64,000 bases of DNA from Flavobacterium sp. LHD-85 (GCF_030929595.1 NZ_JAVFVR010000007.1:1-64000), one strand, 5' to 3'. Counted from the first letter of the stretch, positions 32,133-40,447 are shown. The notes: generated by a model from the letters alone, not told the origin. Numbers and translations are program-made.

Positions 32133-34784
32133 TTATCTATTAGAAACGCTTCGTTTGTTCCATTTGATATCGCTAAGCATACCAGATTTAATTCCGATGA
32201 AGAAGTTCCAGTTAGAATTTGTTCCTAATGGCTGCCAGTTAAAGGCCATTCTCCAGCTTAATAAATCTCTCTCAAAACGGAATTGCGTAAAGGTAACTCC
32301 TTTCTGTACAAAATCGTAACCTGTAGAAACTCCTGCTTTCCATTTAGGAGTAAGGTCGGTATTGATAGAAATCATGATAGAGTTTCCAGAAATAGTGTTT
32401 TCTCGCTTTATGTTTGAGTATGTTAACGAATAGGCAAGTGTCATATCCCACGGAACCTTAGAGTTGAAGAATTCTGTAATTGCATCATCTCGCTCAGGTT
32501 CGTCGGCAAACTGGCTGTTACGGCTGTCATTTAAGTCTGTATTAGTACCAAACAAGTCATCGTTTCGTCCACCGTTTCGCTGGCTCTGAGTATTTTTTTC
32601 TTTCTCTTTTCCGGTTCCCTTATTTGAGAATGAATAGTTCACAGTTACGTTTGCACTTGTCATTCTAAATAAACTTCCGCCATTGTCAATGTTGAATTTG
32701 TCAATTTTGTTACCACCATTATCAATTGCATAAGGATCTAATGTTGCACCAAAATTCATATTCATTTTATTGTCAAAAAACTGAGTTCCACCACTAACTA
32801 ATACAGGTTGCCATCCAAATGTTGACTTTCCATCAGCATTGAAATTATAGCTTGTGCTAAAGTTTAAGTTGTTTAACAGCATAATCTTTTTAGGTTCTGT
32901 TTTTGTGCTGTCGCGATCTCTTACTTTAGCTTCAAAAGTATTGCTCAAGGCAAAACCAACAATGTTTGAATTGTCTTTTCCTGGTGCTCCGTATAATCCG
33001 TTTTCAAATCTTGTATACTCAGAGGTAATTCTTCCAGAAGCATCGACTGCATACGTATCGTAATATTTTTCAAAACTTGGAGTATAGGCATAGGTAATGC
33101 TCGGACGCATTACGTGTCTAATAGACTGGATTCTTTTATCGTCACCAAAATTAAAGGTTCCGTAAATAGTCGTACCTAAATTAGTGCTGAAATTGTAAGT
33201 TCTAAAAGAGTCAAAACCATTAACATTTATGTTAACTGTTTGCGCAGTGCTAGGGTCGTAAACTTTTTGGATGGTTTTGTTTACCCATGTTTCCTGATAA
33301 GTTGTAGATGCTCCTGCACTAAAATATTTGAAAATTTTGAAGTTTGTGCTCAACGGAATTGTATGCTGCATTCCTAATTGGGCATCATCAAACATCTGCG
33401 GTTTGAAGAACAAAGAATCTTTTGTTTTAAAATAGTTTTTACCACTTACGTTATATTGTAAGTTGATGTTTTTAATTAATCCTTTCTTTACGCCATTTTT
33501 TCCAACAAAAGGATATACACGATCAATACTTCCTTGTAAAGACGGAAGTGTCATGATAATGTCTTCTGTTTGCGTATTCTGACTATGAGTTGCAGATAAT
33601 GATATGCGCGAACCAGGAATAGTATTAAATGTTTTGTTGTATGAAATAGACGAGCTTAACGTGTTATTTAAGTTCGAACCTATGTTTGCTTGGTTGATAG
33701 ATTGTTTAAAATACTTACTACTACCCATGTTGACAGAAGCAGAGAAAGTAGAATTTGGATTTGATTTGGTGTCTTTAGAGTGTGACCACTGAATATTGTA
33801 AATATTTTGTTTTGAATAATCAGGATAACCACGCTCACTATTAATTAAATTCTCGAAACGAATGTTGACATTTCCTCTATATTTATATCGCTTGGCATAC
33901 GCCGATTCGAATCGCATGGCATAACTTCCATTGGTGTAATAATCTCCAAGTACGGTCAAATCGTAATTATCGCTTAGTGCAAAGTAATAACCTCCATTTT
34001 GCAAAGAAAACCCACGTGTATTAGAATCGTTATAGCTAGGAATAATGATACCAGAAACACTTTTCTCCTTACTTAACGGAAAAAAACCATAAGGCAATGC
34101 AAGCGGAGTAGGGACATCAGCAATTACCATTTGTGTTAAACCGGCAACAATTTTTTTACCAGGCACAAATTTAATTCTGCTGGTCTGAAAGTAGTATTCG
34201 GGATTGTCGATATCTTGAGCAGTGGTAATACGTGCTCCTTTTAAAAAGTATACAGAGTCGTTTTCTTTTTTAGTGACAGAAGCTTTGATATTTAACTCGC
34301 CTTGTTTTGTTCTCGAATTATAAATTAAAGCCTTTTTGGTTTTAAAATTAAAACGGATAGAATCTGGCTGTACCTCACTTGCTCCTTGTTTGAAGTTAGG
34401 GTATTGAGTTAAAACGCCAGCAGAATCTTTAATTCTTCCTGCATAAACTTCGTCTTTTTCATAATTAAGAACAATTATACCCGATTTTAATTCTACATCT
34501 TTATAGTATAATTCAGCTTCATTATATAAAGTGATCAGCTTTTTTTTCTGGTCAATTTTAGCATAATCTTTTGCTACATATCTTACTTTTCCATCCAAAA
34601 AAGTCTTTTTTGGTTTAACGGTATCAAGTTTTATGGTGTCTGTAATCGCAGTGTTTTCTTTATCTGTTTGTTTTACAGCAGGTAAAGGTTTTTTTTTGTT
34701 TTTTATTTCTTGCGAATATAAATTACCACAACCTATAGTTAGGAAAAATGATATAAAAACGATATTAAATAAGTTTGTATGCAA
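32133..34784 (-). CDS. LPS assembly outer membrane protein LptD-like
   Basis: A large outer-membrane protein of about 880 residues. From the TTG at 34784 it begins MHTNLFNIVFISFFLTIGCG, a good signal peptide. A periplasmic OstA/LptA-like beta-jellyroll region follows (AKDYAKIDQKKKLITLYNEA and GIIVLNYEKDEV), then a long beta-barrel with alternating aromatic strands. The segment ALPYGFFPLSKEKSVSGIIIP is typical of Bacteroidetes LptD. It would insert lipopolysaccharide into the outer leaflet. The frame is open to an ATG at 34868, but that start lies upstream of both candidate -7 boxes. It is divergent from an amidase gene. Confidence 0.85.
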   Translation of the reverse strand: MHTNLFNIVFISFFLTIGCGNLYSQEIKNKKKPLPAVKQTDKENTAITDTIKLDTVKPKKTFLDGKVRYVAKDYAKIDQKKKLITLYNEAELYYKDVELKSGIIVLNYEKDEVYAGRIKDSAGVLTQYPNFKQGASEVQPDSIRFNFKTKKALIYNSRTKQGELNIKASVTKKENDSVYFLKGARITTAQDIDNPEYYFQTSRIKFVPGKKIVAGLTQMVIADVPTPLALPYGFFPLSKEKSVSGIIIPSYNDSNTRGFSLQNGGYYFALSDNYDLTVLGDYYTNGSYAMRFESAYAKRYKYRGNVNIRFENLINSERGYPDYSKQNIYNIQWSHSKDTKSNPNSTFSASVNMGSSKYFKQSINQANIGSNLNNTLSSSISYNKTFNTIPGSRISLSATHSQNTQTEDIIMTLPSLQGSIDRVYPFVGKNGVKKGLIKNINLQYNVSGKNYFKTKDSLFFKPQMFDDAQLGMQHTIPLSTNFKIFKYFSAGASTTYQETWVNKTIQKVYDPSTAQTVNINVNGFDSFRTYNFSTNLGTTIYGTFNFGDDKRIQSIRHVMRPSITYAYTPSFEKYYDTYAVDASGRITSEYTRFENGLYGAPGKDNSNIVGFALSNTFEAKVRDRDSTKTEPKKIMLLNNLNFSTSYNFNADGKSTFGWQPVLVSGGTQFFDNKMNMNFGATLDPYAIDNGGNKIDKFNIDNGGSLFRMTSANVTVNYSFSNKGTGKEKEKNTQSQRNGGRNDDLFGTNTDLNDSRNSQFADEPERDDAITEFFNSKVPWDMTLAYSLTYSNIKRENTISGNSIMISINTDLTPKWKAGVSTGYDFVQKGVTFTQFRFERDLLSWRMAFNWQPLGTNSNWNFFIGIKSGMLSDIKWNKRSVSNR

Positions 34785-34804
34785 AGGTTTAAATGCTATT
34801 TTTG
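34774..34804 (+). promoter_or_regulatory. Bacteroidetes-type promoter for the amidase operon
   Basis: TTTG (34774-34777), exactly 19 bases, then TATTTTTG (34797-34804): a full match to the Bacteroidetes consensus. Transcription would start near 34810, leaving a roughly 107-base leader before the amidase ATG. The -33 region overlaps the first codons of the divergent lptD gene. Confidence 0.65.
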
Positions 34805-34832
34805 TAAAATTATGGCTTGTTTTTTGACATGT

Positions 34833-34863
34833 CAAACTTACATATAATTTTTTGGCAAAAATA
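34833..34863 (-). promoter_or_regulatory. Candidate -7 boxes for lptD
   Basis: On the minus strand TAAGTTTG (34840-34833) and TATTTTTG (34863-34856) both fit TAnnTTTG. Neither has a -33 TTG at perfect spacing. Either would place the transcript start downstream of the ATG at 34868, supporting the TTG at 34784 as the lptD start. Confidence 0.4.
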
Positions 34864-34917
34864 ATCAATTCTAAAAATTATAACAGCTGCATTTTATTAA
34901 AATTAACTTTTAGATTT

Positions 34918-36039
34918 ATGAATAGAATTAACAAATTTAAAGTAATATTTACTTTATTTCTAATAATATCGTCCTTTTGTGCTCAAAGTCAGTCAAATGT
35001 GTTTAAGGTTACGCTAGATGCGGGACATGGAGATCACGACTTTGGAGCTGTTTATAGCGGACGAATTGAAAAGAATATTGCTTTAGCTATTGTTTTGAAA
35101 GTTGGGAAGATTTTAGAACTTAATCCTAATGTTAATGTAATTTATACTCGTAAAACAGATGTTTTTATAGATTTGGTTGAAAGAGCCAATATTGCCAACA
35201 GAGCAAATTCGAATATTTTTGTTTCTATTCACTGCAATGCCAATAAAAATACAGCTGCCGACGGAACAGAAACTTATGTAATGGGTTTAAGTAAAGTAGC
35301 ATCAAACCTTGAAGCTGCAAAAAAAGAGAACTCGGTAATTACTTTAGAGAAAGATTATAAACGTAAATATGAAGGTTACGACCCAAATTCTCCAGAATCT
35401 ATGATTGGTATGACTTTGATGCAGGAAGAATATTTAGATAATAGTATTACGCTTGCTACTAAAATTGAGGAGAATTTCGAGAAACTAGGAAAAAAACTTC
35501 GTCATGGAGGAGTAAAGCAAGCTCCTTTTATGGTACTTCATAAAGCTTATATGCCAAGAGTTTTGGTTGAAACTGGATTTGTTTCTAATCCGACGGAAGG
35601 AAATATTCTGAATTCTGAAGAAGGTCAGGATGATATTGCAAGAGCAATTGCAGAAGCGATTTTAAGTTATAAACGTGAATATTTTGGGACAGGAGCGGAA
35701 GCTGCTGAGAGTCGGCCCGTAAGAGATACTACGCCAGCAAAGCCAAAAACAACTACACCAGTTGCGGTGGCAAAAAATGCTCCAAAAGGAACATTTTTTA
35801 AAGTGCAGCTTATTGCAAGTATCAAAAAAACACCTTTAGAGCCTAAAAATTTTAAAGGGTTGAAAAATGTAACGATGGTATACGAAAATAATATTTATAA
35901 ATATTTCTACGAAGAAACTCCAAGTTACGAAACAGCTCAAAAATATCTGCAAGAAGCTAAAAGTAAAGGATATGGCGCAGCGTTTTTAGTAGCAACTAAA
36001 GATGGAGAAAAAATCAGTATTCAGGACGCGATTAAATAA
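34918..36039 (+). CDS. N-acetylmuramoyl-L-alanine amidase (Amidase_3)
   Basis: A 373-residue secreted amidase with a signal peptide (about 1-27, ending CAQSQ). The Amidase_3 zinc motifs are LDAGHGDHDFGA (His), GRIEKNIAL (Glu), SIHCNA (His) and VLVETGFVSN (catalytic Glu). A Pro/Thr-rich linker leads to a C-terminal SPOR-like domain (TFFKVQLIAS onward), which targets septal peptidoglycan. It cleaves the amide bond between muramic acid and the stem peptide, mostly at division. The frame opens at 34852, but the ATG at 34918 gives the signal peptide directly. The MCE-domain gene follows at 50 bases. Confidence 0.9.
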   Translation: MNRINKFKVIFTLFLIISSFCAQSQSNVFKVTLDAGHGDHDFGAVYSGRIEKNIALAIVLKVGKILELNPNVNVIYTRKTDVFIDLVERANIANRANSNIFVSIHCNANKNTAADGTETYVMGLSKVASNLEAAKKENSVITLEKDYKRKYEGYDPNSPESMIGMTLMQEEYLDNSITLATKIEENFEKLGKKLRHGGVKQAPFMVLHKAYMPRVLVETGFVSNPTEGNILNSEEGQDDIARAIAEAILSYKREYFGTGAEAAESRPVRDTTPAKPKTTTPVAVAKNAPKGTFFKVQLIASIKKTPLEPKNFKGLKNVTMVYENNIYKYFYEETPSYETAQKYLQEAKSKGYGAAFLVATKDGEKISIQDAIK

Positions 36040-36064
36040 TAAGCACAAGTTCGAATATTTATAT

Positions 36065-36072
36065 TAATTTTG
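36065..36072 (+). promoter_or_regulatory. Candidate -7 box before the MlaD-like gene
   Basis: TAATTTTG fits TAnnTTTG and lies 17 bases before the TTG start. No -33 element is seen. The gene may have its own promoter besides read-through from the amidase. Confidence 0.3.
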
Positions 36073-36089
36073 TACAAACACTTAGAATT

Positions 36090-37055
36090 TTGAAACTAAC
36101 AAGAGAAATTAAAACGGCTATTTTAGTCATCGTATCTATTTTATTATTTATCTGGGGATATAGTTTTTTAAAAGGTAGAGATCTTTTTACTAATTATACT
36201 GTATTATATGCTGAATACGATAATGTTGAGGATTTATCACCATCAGCTCCAGTAACATTAAACGGACTTGCAATTGGTAAAGTAAGTAAAATTACAATTG
36301 ATGCAGTAACTGGTAAATTACTAGTAGAACTTCAACTTAAAACAGATTTTCCAATTTCTAAAAGCAGTTCAGCTGCAATTTATTCTCCAAGTTTAATTGG
36401 CGGAAAACAAATTAAAATCGTTCCAAATTTAGCTGATAAAGAATTAGCCGAAGACGGGCAAAAATTAGTGTCTACTGTTGAATTAGGATTGACAGAATCA
36501 CTAGGAGGGAAAATTGAACCAATTCAGCAAAAGCTTGATAAAATGCTTTTGAATATTGATAATTTGGTTACAGGATTAAATAATACTTTAGATAAAAATA
36601 CTCAAGAAAATCTAAAGAAAACAATTGCTGAACTTAGCCAGACAATGACACAGTTTCATAAAGCTTCTGGAAGCATTAACACTATCTTGGATACTAATAA
36701 AGGACAGATTAATGGAATAGTTACAAACTTCAATAAAATGTCTGGCAATTTCAATAAAATTTCAGATTCATTAAATAAAGCAGATTTAGGAAAAACGGTT
36801 CGCAACTTGAACGAAACTTTAGCTAAGGTTGATGTTTTAATGAGCAACCTGAATTCTGGAAAAGGTACAGCAGGAAAAATACTTAACGATGAGGCATTGT
36901 ATAACAACCTGACTAAAACTTCAAAAGAACTTGAATTGTTATTGCAAGATCTTCGTCTTTATCCAACTCGTTACGTAAACGTTTCTCTTTTCGGAAAGAA
37001 AAATAAACCATACGTAGCACCAACTGAAGAAACAAACTCAACTGATAAAAAATAA
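36090..37055 (+). CDS. MlaD/MCE-domain lipid transport protein
   Basis: A 321-residue protein with one N-terminal anchor (TAILVIVSILLFIWGYSFL, about residues 10-28). One MCE domain follows (about 38-115, with SPSAPVTLNGLAIGKV and IYSPSLIGGKQIKIVP). A long helical region of coiled-coil type then carries repeated LNK and NLN words. MCE proteins form hexameric rings that move phospholipids between inner and outer membranes. It starts with TTG. No MlaE/MlaF permease or ATPase genes are adjacent, so it must work with partners elsewhere. The iron-sulfur gene follows after six bases. Confidence 0.88.
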   Translation: MKLTREIKTAILVIVSILLFIWGYSFLKGRDLFTNYTVLYAEYDNVEDLSPSAPVTLNGLAIGKVSKITIDAVTGKLLVELQLKTDFPISKSSSAAIYSPSLIGGKQIKIVPNLADKELAEDGQKLVSTVELGLTESLGGKIEPIQQKLDKMLLNIDNLVTGLNNTLDKNTQENLKKTIAELSQTMTQFHKASGSINTILDTNKGQINGIVTNFNKMSGNFNKISDSLNKADLGKTVRNLNETLAKVDVLMSNLNSGKGTAGKILNDEALYNNLTKTSKELELLLQDLRLYPTRYVNVSLFGKKNKPYVAPTEETNSTDKK

Positions 37056-37061
37056 TTGTAA

Positions 37062-38399
37062 ATGAGTTATTTAGATAATATTTTATTCGCGATACTTCTT
37101 ATAGTAGGTTTCGGTTTTTTTGCAGCGAGCGTAAAAAAAATCATCCGAAATATAAATCTGGGAGTCGATGTAGATCGAAAAGATAATCCTAAAGCTCGTT
37201 GGAAAAACATGGCATTGATTGCTCTTGGGCAATCAAAAATGGTGAGACGCCCTGTTGCAGGAATCCTTCATATTTTTGTATATGTTGGTTTTATAATAAT
37301 TAATATCGAATTATTAGAAATAATCATTGATGGACTTTTTGGAACACATAGAGTTTTTGCGCCTTATTTAGGTGTTGTTTATGATGTTCTAATTGCTTCA
37401 TTTGAGATATTGGCAATACTTGTAATTATTGCTGTAGTTACTTTCTGGATCAGAAGAAATGTAATTCGCTTAAAGCGTTTTATTAATTCTGACTTGAATG
37501 GATTTCCAAAAAGCGATGCCAATTACATTCTGTATTTTGAAACAGTTTTAATGATTCTGTTTTTATTGATGAATGCATCTGATTTGCATTTGCAGAATGT
37601 TCCAGGAGGATATTCTCATTTTCATAAAGCAGGAAGTTATCCAATTAGCCAGTTTATAGCGCCAATTTTTAATGGTACATCAAACGAAGTTGTTGGATTA
37701 TTATTCGAGGTTTTCTGGTGGCTGCATATTATTGGTATTTTAGTTTTTATGAACTATTTGTACTTCTCAAAACATTTGCATATTCTTTTGGCTTTCCCGA
37801 ATACCTATTTTGCAAACTTAAAACCAGAAGGGCAGTTTGATAATCTAGCTTCAGTTACAAAAGAGGTAAAATTAATGATGGATCCAAATGCAGATCCGTT
37901 TGCGGCAGCACCAGCTGACGAAAATGCACATCCGGCTAAATTTGGTGCAAGTGACGTTCAGGATTTAAACTGGGTTCAGTTGTTAAATGCATATACGTGT
38001 ACAGAATGCGGTCGTTGCACTTCTTCTTGTCCAGCAAATCAAACCGGTAAAAAATTGTCTCCACGTAAAATTATGATGGATACAAGAGATCGTTTGACTG
38101 AAGTTGGTAAAAATATTGATGCCAATAAAGGTGTTTTTGTTCCAGATAATAAATCACTTTTAAACGATTATATTACTCCAGAAGAATTATGGGCTTGTAC
38201 GTCTTGTAATGCATGTGTGGAAGAATGTCCTGTAAATATTAGTCCGTTGTCTATTATTATGGATATGCGTCGTTATTTGGTAATGGAACAAAGTGCTGCT
38301 CCAATGTCATTAAACGCAATGATGACTAATATTGAAAATAATGGTGCGCCTTGGCAGTACAGCCAGCAAGACCGTTTAAATTGGAAAAACGAGAATTAA
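37062..38399 (+). CDS. Membrane-bound 4Fe-4S dicluster oxidoreductase subunit
   Basis: A 445-residue protein with about five to six membrane helices in the first 250 residues, containing several His that could bind haem (HIFVYVG, HSHFHKAG region, WWLHIIG). A C-terminal ferredoxin domain holds two clusters: CTECGRCTSSCP and CTSCNACVEECP. The layout matches HdrC/NarI/DsrM-like electron carriers joined to a quinone-reactive membrane part. It pairs with the CCG-domain protein 136 bases downstream, as in heterodisulfide-reductase-like complexes. The electron donor and acceptor are not known. Confidence 0.85.
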   Translation: MSYLDNILFAILLIVGFGFFAASVKKIIRNINLGVDVDRKDNPKARWKNMALIALGQSKMVRRPVAGILHIFVYVGFIIINIELLEIIIDGLFGTHRVFAPYLGVVYDVLIASFEILAILVIIAVVTFWIRRNVIRLKRFINSDLNGFPKSDANYILYFETVLMILFLLMNASDLHLQNVPGGYSHFHKAGSYPISQFIAPIFNGTSNEVVGLLFEVFWWLHIIGILVFMNYLYFSKHLHILLAFPNTYFANLKPEGQFDNLASVTKEVKLMMDPNADPFAAAPADENAHPAKFGASDVQDLNWVQLLNAYTCTECGRCTSSCPANQTGKKLSPRKIMMDTRDRLTEVGKNIDANKGVFVPDNKSLLNDYITPEELWACTSCNACVEECPVNISPLSIIMDMRRYLVMEQSAAPMSLNAMMTNIENNGAPWQYSQQDRLNWKNEN

Positions 38400-38405
38400 G
38401 ATTTA

Positions 38406-38523
38406 TTGTTTAATCGGTTAGTTGTTTAACCGTTTAATCGATTTTAAAATAATATTTCGGTTTTTAAGAATTGTAATTTTGCTTTTAGCGATTAAACAAT
38501 TTCACGACTAACCGATTAAACAA
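38406..38523. repeat. Inverted-repeat-flanked spacer with candidate promoter
   Basis: The 17-bp words at 38406-38422 and 38507-38523 are perfect inverted repeats (TTGTTTAATCGGTTAGT and its complement). Extra TTTAACCG/TTTAATCG copies lie inside. The spacer includes TAATTTTG at 38474-38481, fitting the -7 consensus. It may be a small palindromic repeat, or a leader hairpin regulating the CCG gene independently of the gene upstream. Confidence 0.55.
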
Positions 38524-38534
38524 AAGTGAGAGAA

Positions 38535-39326
38535 ATGTCAGAAAATTTAGTAGTACCAACAATGGCAGAGATGCTTGCCGAAGGAAAACAGCCAGAGGTT
38601 TTGTTTTGGGTAGGTTGCGCAGGAAGTTTTGATGATAGAGCAAAAAAAATTACCAAAGCGTTTGTGCGTATTTTAAATCGCACTAATGTTTCTTTTGCGG
38701 TTTTAGGTACAGAAGAGAGTTGTACTGGCGATCCTGCAAAGAGAGCTGGAAATGAGTTTTTGTTTCAAATGCAAGCCATGATGAATATCGAGGTTTTGAA
38801 TGCTTATGAAGCAAAAAAAATTGTTACCGCTTGTCCGCATTGTTTTAATACTTTGAAAAATGAATATCCAGAGTTAGGAGGTAACTACGAAGTTATTCAT
38901 CATACAGAATTTTTGAAGTCATTAATTGATGATGGAAGATTGACCGTTGAAGGCGGACAGTTTAAAGGTAAAAAAATAACTTTCCACGATCCTTGTTATT
39001 TAGGAAGAGCAAATAAAGTTTACGAAGCGCCAAGAGATTTAATTCAGAAATTAGACGTTGAGTTAGTAGAAATGAAACGTTCTAAAGCAAATGGTTTATG
39101 TTGTGGAGCGGGTGGAGCACAAATGTTTAAAGATGCTGAGCCTGGAAACAAGGAAGTAAATGTTCTTCGTACAGAAGATGCGTTAGAAACCCAGCCTGAT
39201 ATTATTGCAGCAGGTTGTCCGTTTTGTAATACAATGCTAACAGACGGAATTAAGAATAAAGAGAAAGAAGGACAGGTTAAAGTTCTAGATATAGCAGAAT
39301 TAATTGCCAATGCGCAGGATTTGTAA
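38535..39326 (+). CDS. CCG-domain iron-sulfur protein (HdrB/LutA-like)
   Basis: A 263-residue soluble protein with two cysteine-rich CCG domains: GCAG and CPHCFNTLKNEYPELGG in the first, FHDPCYLGR, GLCCGAGGAQMF and CPFCNTM in the second. These bind non-cubane [4Fe-4S] clusters in HdrB, GlpC and LutA/lactate-oxidation proteins. Together with the membrane dicluster protein upstream it likely forms a two-subunit redox complex. A GTG at 38526 could also serve as start; the ATG at 38535 is preferred. The gap upstream is a repeat element. Confidence 0.88.
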   Translation: MSENLVVPTMAEMLAEGKQPEVLFWVGCAGSFDDRAKKITKAFVRILNRTNVSFAVLGTEESCTGDPAKRAGNEFLFQMQAMMNIEVLNAYEAKKIVTACPHCFNTLKNEYPELGGNYEVIHHTEFLKSLIDDGRLTVEGGQFKGKKITFHDPCYLGRANKVYEAPRDLIQKLDVELVEMKRSKANGLCCGAGGAQMFKDAEPGNKEVNVLRTEDALETQPDIIAAGCPFCNTMLTDGIKNKEKEGQVKVLDIAELIANAQDL

Positions 39327-39331
39327 AAAAG

Positions 39332-39363
39332 ATGCTAAGGTTCTAAGATGCTAAGCTACTAAG
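39332..39363. repeat. Tandem NNNCTAAG octamers
   Basis: Four consecutive octamers each ending CTAAG: ATGCTAAG, GTTCTAAG, ATGCTAAG, CTACTAAG. The same word family recurs at 57126-57157 and 57232-57259, so it is an interspersed tandem repeat rather than chance. Confidence 0.6.
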
Positions 39364-39365
39364 TT

Positions 39366-39428
39366 TTGAAACTTGAAACTTGAAACTTGAAACTTGAAAC
39401 TTGAAACTTGAAACTTGAAGCCTGAAAC
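39366..39428. repeat. Heptanucleotide TTGAAAC tandem repeat
   Basis: Seven perfect TTGAAAC units (39366-39414) are followed by two degenerate ones. The array ends 24 bases before the ATG of the 160-residue gene. Its length could vary by replication slippage. TTG every seven bases could also affect promoter spacing. Confidence 0.75.
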
Positions 39429-39451
39429 AAAAACAAACAAAAAGAAAAAAA

Positions 39452-39934
39452 ATGTATATACCTTTTGAAAACTTGCCAGGTGAATCTAGAGTTTGGATTT
39501 ACCAATCTAACAGAAAATTTTCTGAGGAAGAGTTTTCTGAAATAGAAACAGACTTAAAGGCTTTCGTAGAGCAATGGGCTGCGCACGGCACTAGTCTAGA
39601 AGCTTCATTTTTATTAAAATACAACAGATTTATAATACTAGCAGTAAATCAAGAAGTACAAGCGGCTACAGGTTGTTCTATTGATAGTTCTGTTGAATTT
39701 ATTCAGAGTTTAGAGAAAAAGTACAATGTTGATTTGTTAGATAAAATGAACGTTACTTTTAAACTTGGAGAACATATTGCTCATAAACCATTAATTGATT
39801 TCAAGAAAATGGTAAAAGATAAGTCGGTTTCTGAGAATACGATTGTTTTTAATAACTTGGTAAACAATATAGAAGAATTCAACGAATCTTGGGAAGTTCC
39901 TGCTGCGGATAGTTGGCACAGCAGATTTTTCTAA
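39452..39934 (+). CDS. Conserved Bacteroidetes protein, not an ABC ATPase
   Basis: A 160-residue soluble protein opening MYIPFENLPGESRVWIYQSN. It is well conserved in Flavobacteriaceae, where it is often labelled an ABC transporter ATPase. I see no Walker A, signature or Walker B motif, so that label is unsupported. Residues to note are WAAHGTSLEASFLLKYNRFI and the C-terminal SWHSRFF. It follows the redox pair, but a large tandem repeat array intervenes. A terminator follows at 39954. Function unknown. Confidence 0.75.
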   Translation: MYIPFENLPGESRVWIYQSNRKFSEEEFSEIETDLKAFVEQWAAHGTSLEASFLLKYNRFIILAVNQEVQAATGCSIDSSVEFIQSLEKKYNVDLLDKMNVTFKLGEHIAHKPLIDFKKMVKDKSVSENTIVFNNLVNNIEEFNESWEVPAADSWHSRFF

Positions 39935-39953
39935 GAGTATTTAAAGTATATTT

Positions 39954-39988
39954 AAAAGGCACGAAATTTAGATTTTGTGCCTTTTTTT
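39954..39988 (+). terminator. Intrinsic terminator after the 160-residue gene
   Basis: AAAAGGCACGAAAT pairs with ATTTTGTGCCTTTT (one G-T pair) around a TTAG loop, then a T-run. Confidence 0.8.
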
Positions 39989-40031
39989 ATGGTTTTTAGT
40001 TTCAAGTTCCAAGTTCCAAGTTTCAGGTTGG

Positions 40032-40064
40032 AAACCTAACAGGTTTTTAAAACCTGTTAGGTTT
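40032..40064. repeat. AACAGGTTTT palindrome, copy 1
   Basis: A perfect 15-bp inverted repeat (AAACCTAACAGGTTT and complement) with a TTA loop. It closely matches the palindrome at 40112-40144, so both belong to one small palindromic repeat family. Confidence 0.7.
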
Positions 40065-40111
40065 AGTTGGTAAAGAAGTTTGTCAATTTTGGGTGATAGT
40101 GTTTGCGAATT

Positions 40112-40144
40112 AAATCCGACAGGTTTTTAAAACCTGTCGGGTTT
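40112..40144. repeat. GACAGGTTTT palindrome, copy 2
   Basis: A 15-bp inverted repeat of the same length, spacing and loop as the one at 40032. Its stem differs by paired or G-T-compatible changes (AACAGG to GACAGG, with matching change opposite), showing that pairing has been conserved. Confidence 0.7.
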
Positions 40145-40168
40145 CGTTACGGAATCTTTGTAAGTAAG

Positions 40169-40201
40169 AACTTTGTCAAAGTTTAAAACTTTGACAAAGT
40201 T
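40169..40201. repeat. AACTTTGTCAAAGTT palindrome
   Basis: A third perfect inverted repeat of about 16 bp. Each arm is itself near-palindromic (ACTTTGTCAAAGT). Confidence 0.6.
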
Positions 40202-40239
40202 GGGCAACAGGAGAGCTTATGAAAATAAAAAGGTCTAAT

Positions 40240-40339
40240 CTAGCCCCGATGGGAGCGGTATCTCCCGATTTAGAAAAACAAGGCTTTTTCAGCCGTAGTT
40301 TTTGTTGATCGGGAATTTAGCGGACAGCGGGACTGCTAG
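40240..40339 (+). ncRNA. Probable structured RNA (flavo-1-like)
   Basis: About 100 bases that fold well. A closing stem CTAGC (40240-40244) pairs with GCTAG (40335-40339). A hairpin GGGAG/CTCCC lies at 40251-40266, a long-range pair CCCGAT (40264-40269) with ATCGGG (40308-40313), and a hairpin GGCT/AGCC at 40282-40294. The opening TAGCCCCGATGGGAGCGG resembles the flavo-1 RNA motif described in Bacteroidetes, from memory rather than a model search. GGGAG/CTCCC and CCCGAT/ATCGGG share bases, so the two could alternate. It could instead be an interspersed DNA repeat. Confidence 0.5.
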
Positions 40340-40439
40340 TGGTTTTGAATGATATTGTTCTGCTTCTGAAAAATATTTATCAACTAGAGTTAATCTAATT
40401 TTGTCAAAAATCTAACAATTTAAACGGTTAATTAAACGC

Positions 40440-40447
40440 TATTTTTG
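40440..40447 (+). promoter_or_regulatory. Candidate -7 box for bshA
   Basis: TATTTTTG fits TAnnTTTG and would give a leader of about 22 bases. The nearest TTTG is too far upstream for a standard -33. Confidence 0.35.

Noticed and set aside
39366..39428. CRISPR array
   Set aside because: Units are seven bases with no spacers; this is a simple tandem repeat.
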